A stretch of DNA of 64,000 nt from Dechloromonas aromatica (nom. nud.) (GTDB lineage: Bacteria; Pseudomonadota; Gammaproteobacteria; Burkholderiales; Rhodocyclaceae). Numbering within the stretch: position 1 is the stretch's first letter; the number at the start of each line of letters is the position of its first letter. The stretch is taken from positions 124,001 to 188,000 of the forward strand of contig JAFIHA010000027.1 in NCBI GenBank assembly GCA_017848965.1. Direction: 5' to 3'. The position numbers were made by a program, and so were the translations under genes. The notes under the pieces are model-generated. The model did no database searches and had not been told where the DNA came from. It saw only the letters and a list, made by a program, of their open reading frames with translations. Below, piece after piece: positions 49,001 to 58,399 of this stretch.

Positions 49001-52000
49001 CCCGGGCAGCTGGCGGCCCGCAGCGAGCAGGCCGGCGGCCGGATCGGCCGCCCGTTCGCTGATGGCAAGCAGGCCGCCCTCGGCCAGCACGCCCTGCAGC
49101 ATGTCCAGCAGCGCGCGCGGGTTGGCGCTGGCCGACAAGGCATGGCGCAACAGGATGAGGTCGAAATCACCGCCCTGTAAGGCCGCGGCGTCGAGACGCG
49201 CGGCCTCGGCATCGAGCGCGGCGACCTGCACCCAGTCGCGCTCCAGGTAATCGCGGCTCAGGCGGTCGCGGATTTCCGGGTCGGCCTGGGCGATCCAGTA
49301 TTCGATGCCGGTGGCGTCGATGGCACCGGCGATCTGGCGCGGAATCGTCGTCGCGCCGGCGGCGATTTCCAGAACGCGCAGGCGGCGCGCCGGGTCGCGT
49401 CGGCGCATCGCCTCGACGACCAGGGTTTCGCAGGCGACGCGGCTGGCCAGGTAACTCAGCGAATCGTCGTGCAGGGTTTCCCATTGCGGGCTGCGCGCGA
49501 GCGCGGCAGCAAGCGCACCGGCATCGCCACGCCCGGCCAGGACATCGGCCAGCCGGCTGCCGGCGACGGCAAGCAGGATCAGCTCGGCCAGGCTGTCCGG
49601 GTACTCGGCAAGCAGAGTGCGCCAGATTTCGGCTGGTGCCGGCAAGGCATCGGCATCGAGTTCGGGAACGCCGTCATCGATCTGCAGCAGTTCCTGACTT
49701 TCCAGCAGAGTCCGTGTCCAGGCGAACAGGGCCCGCTGCGCATCGCTGGCAAAGCCCTCGCCGGCAAGGAAGCGCCCGGCATCCTCCGGGGCCTCGCGCA
49801 GCAGCCCGGCCATCGCCTGCAGCGCGTAGGCGGTGACCAGCGCGTCGAGCAGCGGCAGGGCTTCGCCGATAGCCGACTGGCGCTGCAGGCGCGGCTCCTG
49901 GGCAAGCAGCGCCCGGTCGAGGATGGCCGCCCAGTCGGCGCCGCCAGGGAAAGCTGCCTGGCGGGTTGCCGACGGATGCGCCGCCAGAGTCGGCACGATT
50001 TCCCAGGCCGCCGGTGCCGTCCGCCCTTCCCGGCGCAGTGCCGCCGAACGGAAGCGGCAGCCGGCAAGGCGGGCGACGCACTGGCCGGCGGCGTCGAACA
50101 GTTCGAAATCGACAAGCACCGAACGCAGGCTGCGCTTGCGCAAGTAAGTACGGAATGCGACGACCGGTCCAGCGCCGAGGCGCAGTTGCAGGCGACCAAT
50201 CTTGACCGGTAGCGAGGGAACACCGTTGCCGGACTCAATTTCCGAACGTTGAAAATCGAGCAGCGACTGGAAGCAGACATCAAGCCGAGCGGGGGGCAGC
50301 AGCCAGGCGTCGGTTTCGCCGCTGGCGACGAACTCGCCGCTCAACCGGGTATCGTCGTGGCAGGCACGAGCCAGGCCACGGAAATCGCCGCCATAGTCGA
50401 GGCCGAGTTCACTGGCCAGCCGGTAGTGGGTGTCGTGATCGATTTCGGCAACCGGGTCGATGGCGAGCAGCGGACGCGTCGTCAGCGCCACGCTCATCGT
50501 ACCGAGCAGGCGGCCGGCGGCGTGCAGCGACCATTCGTCCTCGCTCAGCCGTTGCCGGCTGCGGATCTGGAAACTGCCGTCGCGCTGGTTGAGGTCGAAG
50601 CGGATGCAGCGTCCATGGGCTTCGTCGAAGACCACCGGCGAAATGATGTCGAGCTGTTCGACCTCGATGCTGTCGCCGCCGTAGAACTGCTGCGACGCGG
50701 CCAGCGCCATCTCGACGTAGGCGGCGCCGGGCAGGACGACGGCACCGCCGACGCGGTGGTCGGCCAGCCAGCGGTCCACGCGCGGATCGAGCAGGTTCTC
50801 CCAGGCCGCCGGGGCGTCCTTGAGCACCCAGCCGAGCAGCGGATGAACGCGGTCGCGCTCGATCAGTCGGTAGCCCTCGGTCGAACTCTCCAGCCAGAAA
50901 CGTTCGCGCTGCCAGGGATAGAGGGGCAGATCGACAAAACGCCCGGCCACCGGGAAAACGGCCTCCAGGCGGCGGACACCGCCGAGCACTTGCAAGCGCA
51001 GGACAAGTTCCTCAACTCGGTCCACGCCATCGTCGTTCTTGCGTAGCGAAGGCAGCAGGCGGCCCTGAACCTTGGCCGCCGCCAGGCATTCCTTGAGGTA
51101 GCGCTGGAGGATGGCGTTGGGGGAAATCTCGACGAAGACGTTGGCGCCGGCAGCGGCCATGGCCGTGATGGCGTCGGCAAAGCGCACCGGCTGCCGGATG
51201 TTGTCCCACCAATAAACGGCATCGAGCGGTTTGACGCAGGCCTGCCCGGTCACCGTCGAGAAGAACTGCGTTCCCGAAACCAGCGGCTGCGGCGCGAAAC
51301 CTGCCAGCGAGGCAAACAGCATCTCGCGCGTCGGCTCCATTGCCGCGCTGTGGAAGGCGTAATCGAGGTCGAGCAGTCGGAAGGCGGCGCCGCGCGCGCG
51401 CAACAACGGCGACAATTGTTCGAGCGCGGCGAGCGGGCCGGATACGGTAAGGTTCTGCGGACTGTTGATGCCGGCAACTTCGATGCTGTCCAGGCCGTGC
51501 TCGGCGAGCAAGGCACGCAGGCTTTCCTCGCCGATGGCGACGGCGGCCATCCGGCCGGCGCCGCGGGTCAGCGCCTGGGCGGCGCTGCGGGCGCAGATGA
51601 CGCGCACCGCTTCGTCGCGGCTCAAGGCGCCGGCCGCCCAGGCGGCGGCGATTTCGCCGACGCTGTGGCCGGCAGTGCAATCGGCGACGATGCCCTGCTC
51701 GCGCAACAACACGGTCAAGGCGTACTGCAGTGCGAACAGCGTCGGCTGCGCGACCCCGGTGTCGTCGAGACGAGCCGATTCGGCACCGGCCTGCAATTCG
51801 CCGAGCAAGGAAATTCCCGACTGCGCCTGCACCGGCGCTTCCAGTTCCTCGATCAGTTGCCGGAAGCGCGGGCTTTCGGCAAGCAGCATCTGCCCCATGC
51901 CGACCCACTGCGAACCGTTACCGGCATAGATGAAGGCCAACTTGCCGGCCACCGCTGGCGCTTCGTCGACCACGACACCGGCGGCTTCGCCGCTTCCAGC

Positions 52001-53533
52001 GTAGCGCTGGAGAAGCTGTACGGCCGCTTGCCGGTCGTCAATATGTACGGCCAGACGGTGTTCGAGCCAGTCGCGGCGGTGCGCGGCGCACCAGGCGAGA
52101 TCGTAGCTATCGACCGGCTCGGCGAGGCGCGCCGCGTAAGCAGCGGCCAGCGCACGCAGGGCGGGCACGCTGCGCGCGGAAAGGACGAGCGGCAAACCCG
52201 TTCCTGCTGGTGCGTTGGTGGCAGCGGCGTTTGGCCGGAACTCTTCGAGCAGCACGTGGGCATTGGCACCGCCGAAACCGAAGGAATTGACGCCGACCAT
52301 GAGCGGCTTGCGGGCAGCGCGTTCGGCGAGCGAATACGGTGCATCGACTGCGTGCAGGTGCCAGCCAGCGAAGTCGATCTTCGGATTGGGCGTTTCCAGG
52401 TGCAGCGACGGCGGCACTTCCCGGTGCTTGAGCACGAGCAGCGCCTTGACCAGCCCTGCCATGCCGGAAGCCGGCTCGAGGTGGCCGACGTTGGTCTTCA
52501 CCGAACCGATCGGCAACGGATCGGCGGCGGCCCGCGCCTGGCCGTAGACGGCGCCGATGGCGGCGGTCTCGATCGGATCGCCGATCGCGGTGCCGGTACC
52601 GTGGGCTTCCAGATAATCGACGGCAGCAGGGTCGAGGTCGTGACGGGCCAGCACCTGGCGCATCAGTTCGACCTGGCCGTCGATGCTGGGAATGGTCAAC
52701 CCGGTCTTGCGACTGCCGTCGGCATTGACGCCGGAGCCACGGATCACGGCGTGAATCCGGTCGCCGTCGGCGATTGCCTGGGACAGCGGCTTGAGCAGCA
52801 GGAGTGCCCCGCCCTCGCCGCGGACATAGCCATCGCCGCTGGCGTCGAAGGTCTTGCAGCGGCCACCGGCGGAGAGCATCGAGGCCTTGGTGAAGCCGAT
52901 GAAGGGATGCGGATGCAGCAGGATGCTGACGCCGCCGGCCAGAGCCAGCGACGCCTCGCCGGTACGCAAGGCGGTGCAGGCGTGATGCAGCGCGACCAGC
53001 GACGAGGAGCAGGCGGTATCGACCGCCAGCGACGGCCCATGCAGGTCGAAGACGTAGGAAAGCCGGTTGGCGGCGATACTGAGCGTGTTGCCGGTCATCG
53101 AATGGGCGCCGAGGACGGCGACATCGTCCATCGAACGGCTGGCGTAATCATTGCTGGAAATCCCGACATAGACCGCGCAATCGCTGCCGGCCAGCTGACT
53201 GGCCGGGGTACCCGCGTTCTCCATCGCTTCCCAGGCCAGTTCGAGCAACAGGCGTTGCTGCGGGTCGAGGCTATTTGCCTCGCGCGGTGAGATGCCGAAA
53301 AAGGCGGCATCGAATTCATCGATCCGGGAAAGCACACCAGCGGCAAAAGTGATGCTGCGCCCCGGCTCGCTGCGCTGCGGATGCTGCAGCCGTTCGGTTG
53401 CCCAGCGGGATGCGGGAACCTCGGTAACCAGGTCACGGCGGCCGGCAAGCGCCTGCCAGAACTCCGTTTCGTTGGACATATCCCCTGGGAAACGGAAGGC
53501 GACCCCGACGATCGCAATGTTGTCGTTGTTCAT
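46088..53533 (-). CDS. Highly reducing type I polyketide synthase
   Basis: A 2481-residue single-module PKS, apparently iterative. Domains in order: KS 1-430 (Cys175 in DTACSSS, His311, His351); AT 530-860 (Ser624 in GHSVGE; YAFHS at 725-729, malonyl type); DH 895-1165 (His926 in DHRVGGAVVLP, Asp1085); methyltransferase-like region 1225-1540 with degraded SAM motif (LEIAAGATT, 1388-1396); structural pseudo-KR 1565-1735; ER 1745-2070 (HGAAGGVG); KR 2088-2330 (TGGVGGFG, Ser2224, Tyr2237; VIDD suggests B-type); ACP 2365-2445 (Ser2401 in LGLDSL). No thioesterase: release is probably by the downstream oxoamine synthases. The domain order resembles fungal HR-PKS and mammalian FAS. Confidence 0.95.
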   Translation of the reverse strand: MNNDNIAIVGVAFRFPGDMSNETEFWQALAGRRDLVTEVPASRWATERLQHPQRSEPGRSITFAAGVLSRIDEFDAAFFGISPREANSLDPQQRLLLELAWEAMENAGTPASQLAGSDCAVYVGISSNDYASRSMDDVAVLGAHSMTGNTLSIAANRLSYVFDLHGPSLAVDTACSSSLVALHHACTALRTGEASLALAGGVSILLHPHPFIGFTKASMLSAGGRCKTFDASGDGYVRGEGGALLLLKPLSQAIADGDRIHAVIRGSGVNADGSRKTGLTIPSIDGQVELMRQVLARHDLDPAAVDYLEAHGTGTAIGDPIETAAIGAVYGQARAAADPLPIGSVKTNVGHLEPASGMAGLVKALLVLKHREVPPSLHLETPNPKIDFAGWHLHAVDAPYSLAERAARKPLMVGVNSFGFGGANAHVLLEEFRPNAAATNAPAGTGLPLVLSARSVPALRALAAAYAARLAEPVDSYDLAWCAAHRRDWLEHRLAVHIDDRQAAVQLLQRYAGSGEAAGVVVDEAPAVAGKLAFIYAGNGSQWVGMGQMLLAESPRFRQLIEELEAPVQAQSGISLLGELQAGAESARLDDTGVAQPTLFALQYALTVLLREQGIVADCTAGHSVGEIAAAWAAGALSRDEAVRVICARSAAQALTRGAGRMAAVAIGEESLRALLAEHGLDSIEVAGINSPQNLTVSGPLAALEQLSPLLRARGAAFRLLDLDYAFHSAAMEPTREMLFASLAGFAPQPLVSGTQFFSTVTGQACVKPLDAVYWWDNIRQPVRFADAITAMAAAGANVFVEISPNAILQRYLKECLAAAKVQGRLLPSLRKNDDGVDRVEELVLRLQVLGGVRRLEAVFPVAGRFVDLPLYPWQRERFWLESSTEGYRLIERDRVHPLLGWVLKDAPAAWENLLDPRVDRWLADHRVGGAVVLPGAAYVEMALAASQQFYGGDSIEVEQLDIISPVVFDEAHGRCIRFDLNQRDGSFQIRSRQRLSEDEWSLHAAGRLLGTMSVALTTRPLLAIDPVAEIDHDTHYRLASELGLDYGGDFRGLARACHDDTRLSGEFVASGETDAWLLPPARLDVCFQSLLDFQRSEIESGNGVPSLPVKIGRLQLRLGAGPVVAFRTYLRKRSLRSVLVDFELFDAAGQCVARLAGCRFRSAALRREGRTAPAAWEIVPTLAAHPSATRQAAFPGGADWAAILDRALLAQEPRLQRQSAIGEALPLLDALVTAYALQAMAGLLREAPEDAGRFLAGEGFASDAQRALFAWTRTLLESQELLQIDDGVPELDADALPAPAEIWRTLLAEYPDSLAELILLAVAGSRLADVLAGRGDAGALAAALARSPQWETLHDDSLSYLASRVACETLVVEAMRRRDPARRLRVLEIAAGATTIPRQIAGAIDATGIEYWIAQADPEIRDRLSRDYLERDWVQVAALDAEAARLDAAALQGGDFDLILLRHALSASANPRALLDMLQGVLAEGGLLAISERAADPAAGLLAAGRQLPGAGAWQTLLEGSGFATCRLWYEPAAADLAAGSYLLLAEGGARAGEPAPESPPAVAEHWLLLAADPAATGVVALQAALAASGKNVEIASELPATASPAHIVWLPAAVAADDTGPTLAFFELVHQLAARSPAPQLHLLLGGGAPVDGLADELPVQAALAAVWGLARVVMNEMPGLKLQLIDCPLTGDVAALGAELTQPDGESEIILRSSGRQVLRMRATQVAAPPAAAESESRYRLDFRVPGQLRNLLWLQTPAATLGAKEIEVRPRATGLNFRDIMYVMGLLPDEAVEHGFAGASLGLEFAGVVSRVGSEVTGFRPGDPVMGFGSACFASHVISREDALMPIPDGWSFAAAATVPTVFFTVYYALKELARLQPGERVLIHGAAGGVGIAAVQLARHLGAEVFATAGSDEKRLFVELLGADHVLDSRSLAFAEDILALTGGEGVDVVLNSLAGEAIRRNLQILRPFGRFLELGKRDFFENTPIGLRPFKDNISYFGIDADQLLIARPALAARLFGEVMALFGEGVLTPLPARVFPAEQVVDAFRYMQQARQIGKVVVSFEDARVDAQPQFAQRHVAQFDPAGSYLLTGGVGGFGLETARWLASHGAGQLVLVSRRGAETPGAEVVRQELEALGAGVRIVACDVADRAAVAQMLAGLADLPPLKGIFHAAMVIDDALLGNLDAQRVARVLEPKIKGAWHLHELTRDCPLEHFVLYSSITTSIGNPGQASYVAANTWLEALAVQRRRSGLPATCVGWGPIGDAGYLTRNQAVKDSLASRLGAAPLAVETALAMLGEVLAAGSPNLALADFHWPTLARLLPSSHSPRFAALWRNGDEAASGPENLEDFRSLIEGKSPDEVRQLVRSLVTQEVAQTLAINPERIDAGRSLHDLGLDSLMGVELALGLEKRFGVQVPAMMLNEGPTVDRVTERIVERLGGGGEVNDLASTAAGMAAQHAQDIAPEILESVVNDLQGKA

Positions 53534-53591
53534 GTGCTTTTTCTCTTATATCGCGAGCGAGCGCCAAAACCCGCCTCCTCGACGAGGCAAG

Positions 53592-53625
53592 CTTTGAGCT
53601 TTGCGGTAATAGTACCCGCTCAAGC
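53592..53625 (-). promoter_or_regulatory. Imperfect inverted repeat upstream of the PKS
   Basis: In the 115-base gap before the PKS, GCTTGAGC-GGGTA and TACCGCAAAGCTCAAAGC face each other around CTAT, an interrupted palindrome about 60-90 bases before the start. It may be a regulator site or a hairpin. No clear -35/-10 pair was identified. Confidence 0.35.
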
Positions 53626-53648
53626 GCCCCGCTTCCAACGAAACGCCT

Positions 53649-54419
53649 TCAAGTCAGACGCCGCCGCACCATTTCAAACAGGCAGACGGCCGCTGCCGCG
53701 CCGACATTGAGCGATTCGACGGCGCCCGGCATCGGAATCCGGATGCGCAGCCCGGCGCGCTCGATCAGCGCCGGGCTGACGCCTCGTCCTTCGGCACCGA
53801 ACACCCAGGCGAGCGGCCCGGCCCATTGCGCGGCGTAGAGCGAAGTGGCCCGCTCGAGCGTGGTCGCCAGCGTCGTTCCCCGGTAGACGTCCATGAAATC
53901 GGCGAGGTCCCGGTCTTCATGGATGCTCAGGACAAAATGCGCGCCCTGCCCGGCACGCAGGACTTTCGGCGACCAGGCGGCGGCACAGCCGGCGGACAGC
54001 AGCACCTGGCCGACGCCGGCGGCAGCGGCGCTGCGCAGCAGGCTGCCGAGGTTGCCGGGGTCCTGGACGCCATCGAGGAGGACGGCATCAGCGTCGGGAT
54101 CGGGAGCCACCGCTGGCTGCGGCGTGTCGACGACGGCGAGCAGGCCGCTCGGCGTATCGACGATACCCAGTTCGCGCATCAAGGCGTCGCCGATCACCGT
54201 GCAGTCTCGGCCAGCGAGCCAGTCGGCGATCTCGCCGCCGCTCAGCGCCGATTCGGCGACCACCAGATCGCTCAACGGGCCGCGCTGCGCTTCCCAGGCC
54301 TGCGCCAGATGCAGGCCGTCGAGCAGCGTCCGTCCCCTCTTCTTGCGCTCGCGACCGGATTCGGCCAGCCGCTTGAGCTGCTTGTAGTAGGCGTTGTCGC
54401 GTGACTGGATCAGCTTCAC
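53649..54419 (-). CDS. SpoU/TrmH family RNA 2'-O-methyltransferase
   Basis: A 256-residue SPOUT methyltransferase: an N-terminal substrate-binding domain ([21 protein letters not shown]), then motif 1-3 in [32 protein letters not shown] and [22 protein letters not shown] near the C-terminus, forming the SAM-binding trefoil knot. It methylates a ribose in rRNA or tRNA; the exact target cannot be read. The start is GTG at 54419, overlapping the rnhB TGA. Confidence 0.92.
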   Translation of the reverse strand: MKLIQSRDNAYYKQLKRLAESGRERKKRGRTLLDGLHLAQAWEAQRGPLSDLVVAESALSGGEIADWLAGRDCTVIGDALMRELGIVDTPSGLLAVVDTPQPAVAPDPDADAVLLDGVQDPGNLGSLLRSAAAAGVGQVLLSAGCAAAWSPKVLRAGQGAHFVLSIHEDRDLADFMDVYRGTTLATTLERATSLYAAQWAGPLAWVFGAEGRGVSPALIERAGLRIRIPMPGAVESLNVGAAAAVCLFEMVRRRLT

Positions 54420-55006
54420 AGCAGCGACAACTGACGGGCGACCGGGGCGAAGCTCCGGCGATGCACCGGCGACGCGCCATGCGCTTCGAGGGCGGCGAAA
54501 TGCGCCGGCGTCGGATAGCCCATGTGGCGGTCGAAACCATAGTGCGGGTACTGCTCGTGCAGGACGAGCATGCCGGCGTCGCGGACAGTCTTGGCGAGGA
54601 TGGAGGCGGCGGCGATCGAAGCGATCTTGCCGTCGCCCTTGACCACGGCCTCGGCAGGCATCGGCAGGCGCGGACAGCGGTTGCCGTCGATCAGCGCCCG
54701 TTCCGGCGCCACGGCGAGCCCGGCGACGGCGCGTTGCATGGCGAGCAGGCTGGCGTGCAGGATGTTGAGGCGGTCGATTTCCTCGACGCTGGCTTCGGCC
54801 ACCGCCCAGGCCAGCGCCTTCTCGCGGATTTCGACGGCCAGCGCCGCGCGCCGCCGTTCGGAGAGCTTCTTCGAATCGTTGAGACCAAGGATCGGCCTGG
54901 CCGGGTCGAGGATCACCGCGGCCGCGACGACCGGCCCGGCGAGCGGTCCGCGCCCGGCTTCATCGACGCCGCAGACGAGACCTTCGGGAACGATCAGTTC
55001 AGGCAT
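54416..55006 (-). CDS. rnhB: Ribonuclease HII
   Basis: A 196-residue RNase HII that removes RNA from RNA-DNA hybrids. Motifs: [17 protein letters not shown] with the first catalytic Asp-Glu, [12 protein letters not shown], and DGNRCPRLP. The ATG at 55006 lies 13 bases inside the end of lpxB, the usual arrangement; the longer frame upstream has no family sequence. Confidence 0.94.
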   Translation of the reverse strand: MPELIVPEGLVCGVDEAGRGPLAGPVVAAAVILDPARPILGLNDSKKLSERRRAALAVEIREKALAWAVAEASVEEIDRLNILHASLLAMQRAVAGLAVAPERALIDGNRCPRLPMPAEAVVKGDGKIASIAAASILAKTVRDAGMLVLHEQYPHYGFDRHMGYPTPAHFAALEAHGASPVHRRSFAPVARQLSLL

Positions 55007-56142
55007 TCGATCACCGCCTGCGCCGCCTTCTCGGCGGTGTTCTGGCGCAACTGCAGGTGGAGGTCGGTGAACGCCGCTTCGATCGCCGTTGCTGCCTCTT
55101 CGTCTTCGTAAAGCTTGTTCAGCGCTTCGGCGAGGTTGTCCGGAGTCGCCTCGTCCTGCAGAATTTCCGGCACCACGAAACGGCCGCAAAGGACGTTGGG
55201 CAGGCCGACGTAAGGCAGGTAGGCCATGCGCTTCATCAGCCAGTAGGAGAATTTGGCGATCTTGTAGGTGATCACCATCGGCCGCTTGATCAGCGCCGCT
55301 TCCAGGGTCGCCGTACCGCTGGCGACGAGGGCGACATCGGCGGCGCCGACGGCGTCCTGGGCGTGGCCGAAGAGCAGGCGGAAGGGAATGTCCGCCGCCT
55401 GGCAGCGATGGATGGCGGCTTCGAACTGCAGCCGGGTCTCGCGGGTGGCCAGCGGCACGACGAAGACGGCGTCGGGCTGGTAGCGCTCGCGGATCAGACG
55501 CGCCGTCTGCACGAAGGTGTCGGCCATGGCGCCCAGCTCGCCCTGACGGCTGCCGGGCAGCAGCGCGAAGATCGGCAGGGCACGCGGCAGGGCCAGTTTT
55601 TCGCGGACCGCCTGGCGGCTGGTTTCCAGAGGAATGCTGTCGGCCAGCGGGTGGCCGACGGAACTGACAGGGATCCCCGCCTGGTGATAGAGCGGCGGCT
55701 CCATCGGAAACAGCGCGAGCACCCGGCAGACGGCCCGAGCGATCTTCTTGATCCGCTTGCCCCGCCAGGCCCAGATCGAGGGACTGACGTAATGGATGGT
55801 GGGAATCCCGGCCGACTTGAGGCCCGCTTCGAGGTCGAGGTTGAAATCGGGCGCGTCGATGCCGATGAAGATGTCCGGCCGCTGCTCAAGCAGGCGCTTC
55901 TTCAGTTTGCGGCGGATGCCGGCGATTTCCCGGTAGTGTTTGAGCGCATCCCAGTAGCCCATGACCGATAGCTTGCCCATCGGCCACCAGCAGTCCATCC
56001 CCTGCCCCTGCATGCGCGGACCGCCGATGCCGTAGAAGACGGCATCGGGCAGGCGGCTTTTCAACGCGGCGATCAGGTGGGCGCCCAGAAGGTCGCCGGA
56101 AGCCTCGCCGGCCACCAGGGCGATACGAACCACGGCCGTCAT
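54994..56142 (-). CDS. lpxB: Lipid-A-disaccharide synthase
   Basis: A 382-residue GT19 enzyme joining UDP-2,3-diacylglucosamine and lipid X to lipid A disaccharide at the inner membrane. It starts [24 protein letters not shown], and has [28 protein letters not shown] and [10 protein letters not shown]. The ATG at 56142 lies one base after the lpxA stop. Confidence 0.96.
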   Translation of the reverse strand: MTAVVRIALVAGEASGDLLGAHLIAALKSRLPDAVFYGIGGPRMQGQGMDCWWPMGKLSVMGYWDALKHYREIAGIRRKLKKRLLEQRPDIFIGIDAPDFNLDLEAGLKSAGIPTIHYVSPSIWAWRGKRIKKIARAVCRVLALFPMEPPLYHQAGIPVSSVGHPLADSIPLETSRQAVREKLALPRALPIFALLPGSRQGELGAMADTFVQTARLIRERYQPDAVFVVPLATRETRLQFEAAIHRCQAADIPFRLLFGHAQDAVGAADVALVASGTATLEAALIKRPMVITYKIAKFSYWLMKRMAYLPYVGLPNVLCGRFVVPEILQDEATPDNLAEALNKLYEDEEAATAIEAAFTDLHLQLRQNTAEKAAQAVIECLN

Positions 56143-56143
56143 G

Positions 56144-56914
56144 TCAGCGAATGATGCCGCGGCGGGATTGCGCAAAGAAGTCGACGAACAGTTGCAATTC
56201 CGGATGCGTCCCGGCCTCGTCGACCAGCTTGGCCTTCGCTTCCTCAAGCAGCAGACCGGACTTGTAGATCGTCCGGTAGGCGCGTTTGAGCGCCATGATG
56301 GCGTCCGGACCGAAGCCGCGCCGCTTCAGGCCTTCGACGTTGATACCGTAGGGCTGGGCGGTGTTGCCGGCGGCCATCAGGTAGGGCGGGACGTCCTGCA
56401 GGATGACGGAACTGACCGCGGTCATGACGTGGGCGCCGATGTGGCAGAACTGATGCACCCCGGTGAAACCACCGAGAATGGCCCAGTCACCGACGACGAC
56501 ATGGCCGGCGAGCGAGGCGTTGTTGGCGAAGGTGCACTTGTTGCCGACCTGGCAGTCGTGCGCGATATGCACGTAGGCCATGATCCAGTTGTCGTCACCG
56601 ATGCGGGTGACGCCGGCATCCTGAACGGTGCCGACGTTGAAGGTGCAGCTCTCGCGGATCGTGTTGCGGTCGCCGATCTCGAGACGGGTCGGCTCGCCGG
56701 CGTATTTCTTGTCCTGCGGCACTTCGCCCAGCGAGCAGAACTGGAAGATGCGGTTGTCGCAACCGATGCGGGTGTGGCCGGTGATCACGACATGCGGTCC
56801 GACAACGGTGTTGTCACCGATCTCGACGTGCGGCCCGATGATCGAATAGGCGCCGATTTCGACATTGGCGCCGAGGCGTGCGCCCGGATCGACGATGGCG
56901 GTCGGATGGATCAT
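56144..56914 (-). CDS. lpxA: UDP-GlcNAc O-acyltransferase
   Basis: A 256-residue left-handed beta-helix enzyme adding 3-hydroxyacyl from ACP to UDP-GlcNAc, the first step of lipid A synthesis. It starts [24 protein letters not shown], has the catalytic His in [18 protein letters not shown] and a helical C-terminus. Standard length; one base separates the fabZ stop and this start on the opposite side. Confidence 0.96.
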   Translation of the reverse strand: MIHPTAIVDPGARLGANVEIGAYSIIGPHVEIGDNTVVGPHVVITGHTRIGCDNRIFQFCSLGEVPQDKKYAGEPTRLEIGDRNTIRESCTFNVGTVQDAGVTRIGDDNWIMAYVHIAHDCQVGNKCTFANNASLAGHVVVGDWAILGGFTGVHQFCHIGAHVMTAVSSVILQDVPPYLMAAGNTAQPYGINVEGLKRRGFGPDAIMALKRAYRTIYKSGLLLEEAKAKLVDEAGTHPELQLFVDFFAQSRRGIIR

Positions 56915-56915
56915 G

Positions 56916-57350
56916 TCAGAGGTCCCGCTTGGCGCACATCAGCTTGGCCGAGGCGGCGAGCTGGCCATCGACCCGGGCTTCAGCGACGTACTTCCAGATG
57001 CCGCGCATCTGGCGCTCGATCTCGACATGCAGGTCGAGACGGTCGCCCGGCATCACCGGCCGCTTGAAACGCGCGTCGTCGATGCCGGCAAAATAGAACA
57101 CGGTATCCGGCGACGGCTTTTCTTCCATGGTCTTGAACGACAGGATGCCGGCCGCCTGGGCCAGCGCTTCCATGATCAGCACGCCGGGCATGACCGGATG
57201 GTGCGGAAAGTGACCGACGAAAAAGGGTTCGTTGATGGTGACGTTCTTGTAGGCGTGGATGGACTTACCCGGGACGAGATCGACGACGCGATCGACCAGC
57301 AGAAAGGGATAGCGGTGCGGGAGGTGCTCGAGAATCTGGTGAATATCCAT
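56916..57350 (-). CDS. fabZ: 3-hydroxyacyl-ACP dehydratase
   Basis: A 144-residue hot-dog-fold dehydratase for fatty acid synthesis. It shows [13 protein letters not shown] and the catalytic His in [19 protein letters not shown] with the Glu nearby. Its place between lpxD and lpxA is the canonical arrangement: it competes with LpxA/LpxD for 3-hydroxyacyl-ACP. Confidence 0.96.
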   Translation of the reverse strand: MDIHQILEHLPHRYPFLLVDRVVDLVPGKSIHAYKNVTINEPFFVGHFPHHPVMPGVLIMEALAQAAGILSFKTMEEKPSPDTVFYFAGIDDARFKRPVMPGDRLDLHVEIERQMRGIWKYVAEARVDGQLAASAKLMCAKRDL

Positions 57351-57355
57351 TTTTT

Positions 57356-58399
57356 TCAGTCCTTTATATTATTTTCTTTAAGTAGTCTCTCAAGTTCGGA
57401 AACTCGCTCCGCCAGTTTGGACAAACGTCGGATATGCGCCGCATTGCGCACCCAGTCGTCGTGGCTATCGAGCGGGAAGACCCCGGTATAGCGCCCGGCT
57501 TCCTTGATGCTCTTCATCACCAGGGTCCCCGCAGAAACCGTGGTTCCAGCCGCCAGCTCGAGGTGACCGGAAATCATGCCGGCACCACCGACGACGCAGT
57601 GTTCGCCCAGGGTGGTACTGCCGGCAATCCCGACGCAACCAGCCAGGACGCTGTTCTCGCCAATCTGGCAGTTGTGGGCGATCTGCACCAGGTTATCGAT
57701 CTTGCAGCCGTCGCCGATCAGCGTATCGTCGAGCGCACCGCGATCGATCGTGGTGTTGGCGCCAATCTCGACATCGTTGCCGATGCGCACTACGCCGGTC
57801 TGCGGAATCTTGATCCAGCGTTTGCCTTCGGGCGCGAACCCGAAACCGTCAGCGCCGATCACCGTACCGGAATGGATGATCACCCGCTCACCGAGCTGGC
57901 AACCGTGATAGACCGTGACATTCGGATAGAGCACGCTGCCGCTGCCGATGCTGACCCCGTCGCCGATCACGCAACCGGCATGGACGACGACATCCTCGCC
58001 CAGGGTCACACCGCGACCGATGCTGACCAGCGGCCCGATGGCGGCGCTGGCCGGCACGGCGGAATCGACCACCGCGCTGGCATGAACACCGGAAAACCCG
58101 GCTGCCAGGGGATTAAGCAACGAAGCCACGCGCGCGTAATAGGCATAGGGGTTGCCAGTGACGATGCGCGGCCCGGCAAAATCGGCAGCGGCGTCAGGCC
58201 CCAGGATCACCGCGGTGGCACGACAGGAACGCAATTGCGCCCGGTATTTCGGGTTGGCCAGAAAAGCGATCTCGCCTTCTCCCGCCGTCGCCAGCGTGGC
58301 GACGCGAAAAATGCGGATATCGCCCGCCCCAAGCAAGTCGCCGCCCAGTTGGGCGGCGATCTCGGCTAGCGTCAGCGAATGGGCTGCGGTATCCGGCAT
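57356..58399 (-). CDS. lpxD: UDP-3-O-acylglucosamine N-acyltransferase
   Basis: A 347-residue LpxD, with N-terminal uridine-binding domain (residues 1-100), left-handed beta helix with hexapeptide repeats and catalytic His in [16 protein letters not shown], and a C-terminal helical extension. It adds the N-linked hydroxyacyl chain in lipid A synthesis. ATG 58399 overlaps the skp stop (ATGA), which decided the start over the preceding GTG. Confidence 0.95.
   Translation of the reverse strand: MPDTAAHSLTLAEIAAQLGGDLLGAGDIRIFRVATLATAGEGEIAFLANPKYRAQLRSCRATAVILGPDAAADFAGPRIVTGNPYAYYARVASLLNPLAAGFSGVHASAVVDSAVPASAAIGPLVSIGRGVTLGEDVVVHAGCVIGDGVSIGSGSVLYPNVTVYHGCQLGERVIIHSGTVIGADGFGFAPEGKRWIKIPQTGVVRIGNDVEIGANTTIDRGALDDTLIGDGCKIDNLVQIAHNCQIGENSVLAGCVGIAGSTTLGEHCVVGGAGMISGHLELAAGTTVSAGTLVMKSIKEAGRYTGVFPLDSHDDWVRNAAHIRRLSKLAERVSELERLLKENNIKD

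Noticed and set aside
51350-53290. 646-codon plus-strand open frame opposite the KS-AT region
   Set aside because: Antisense shadow of the PKS with no domain or ribosome site.
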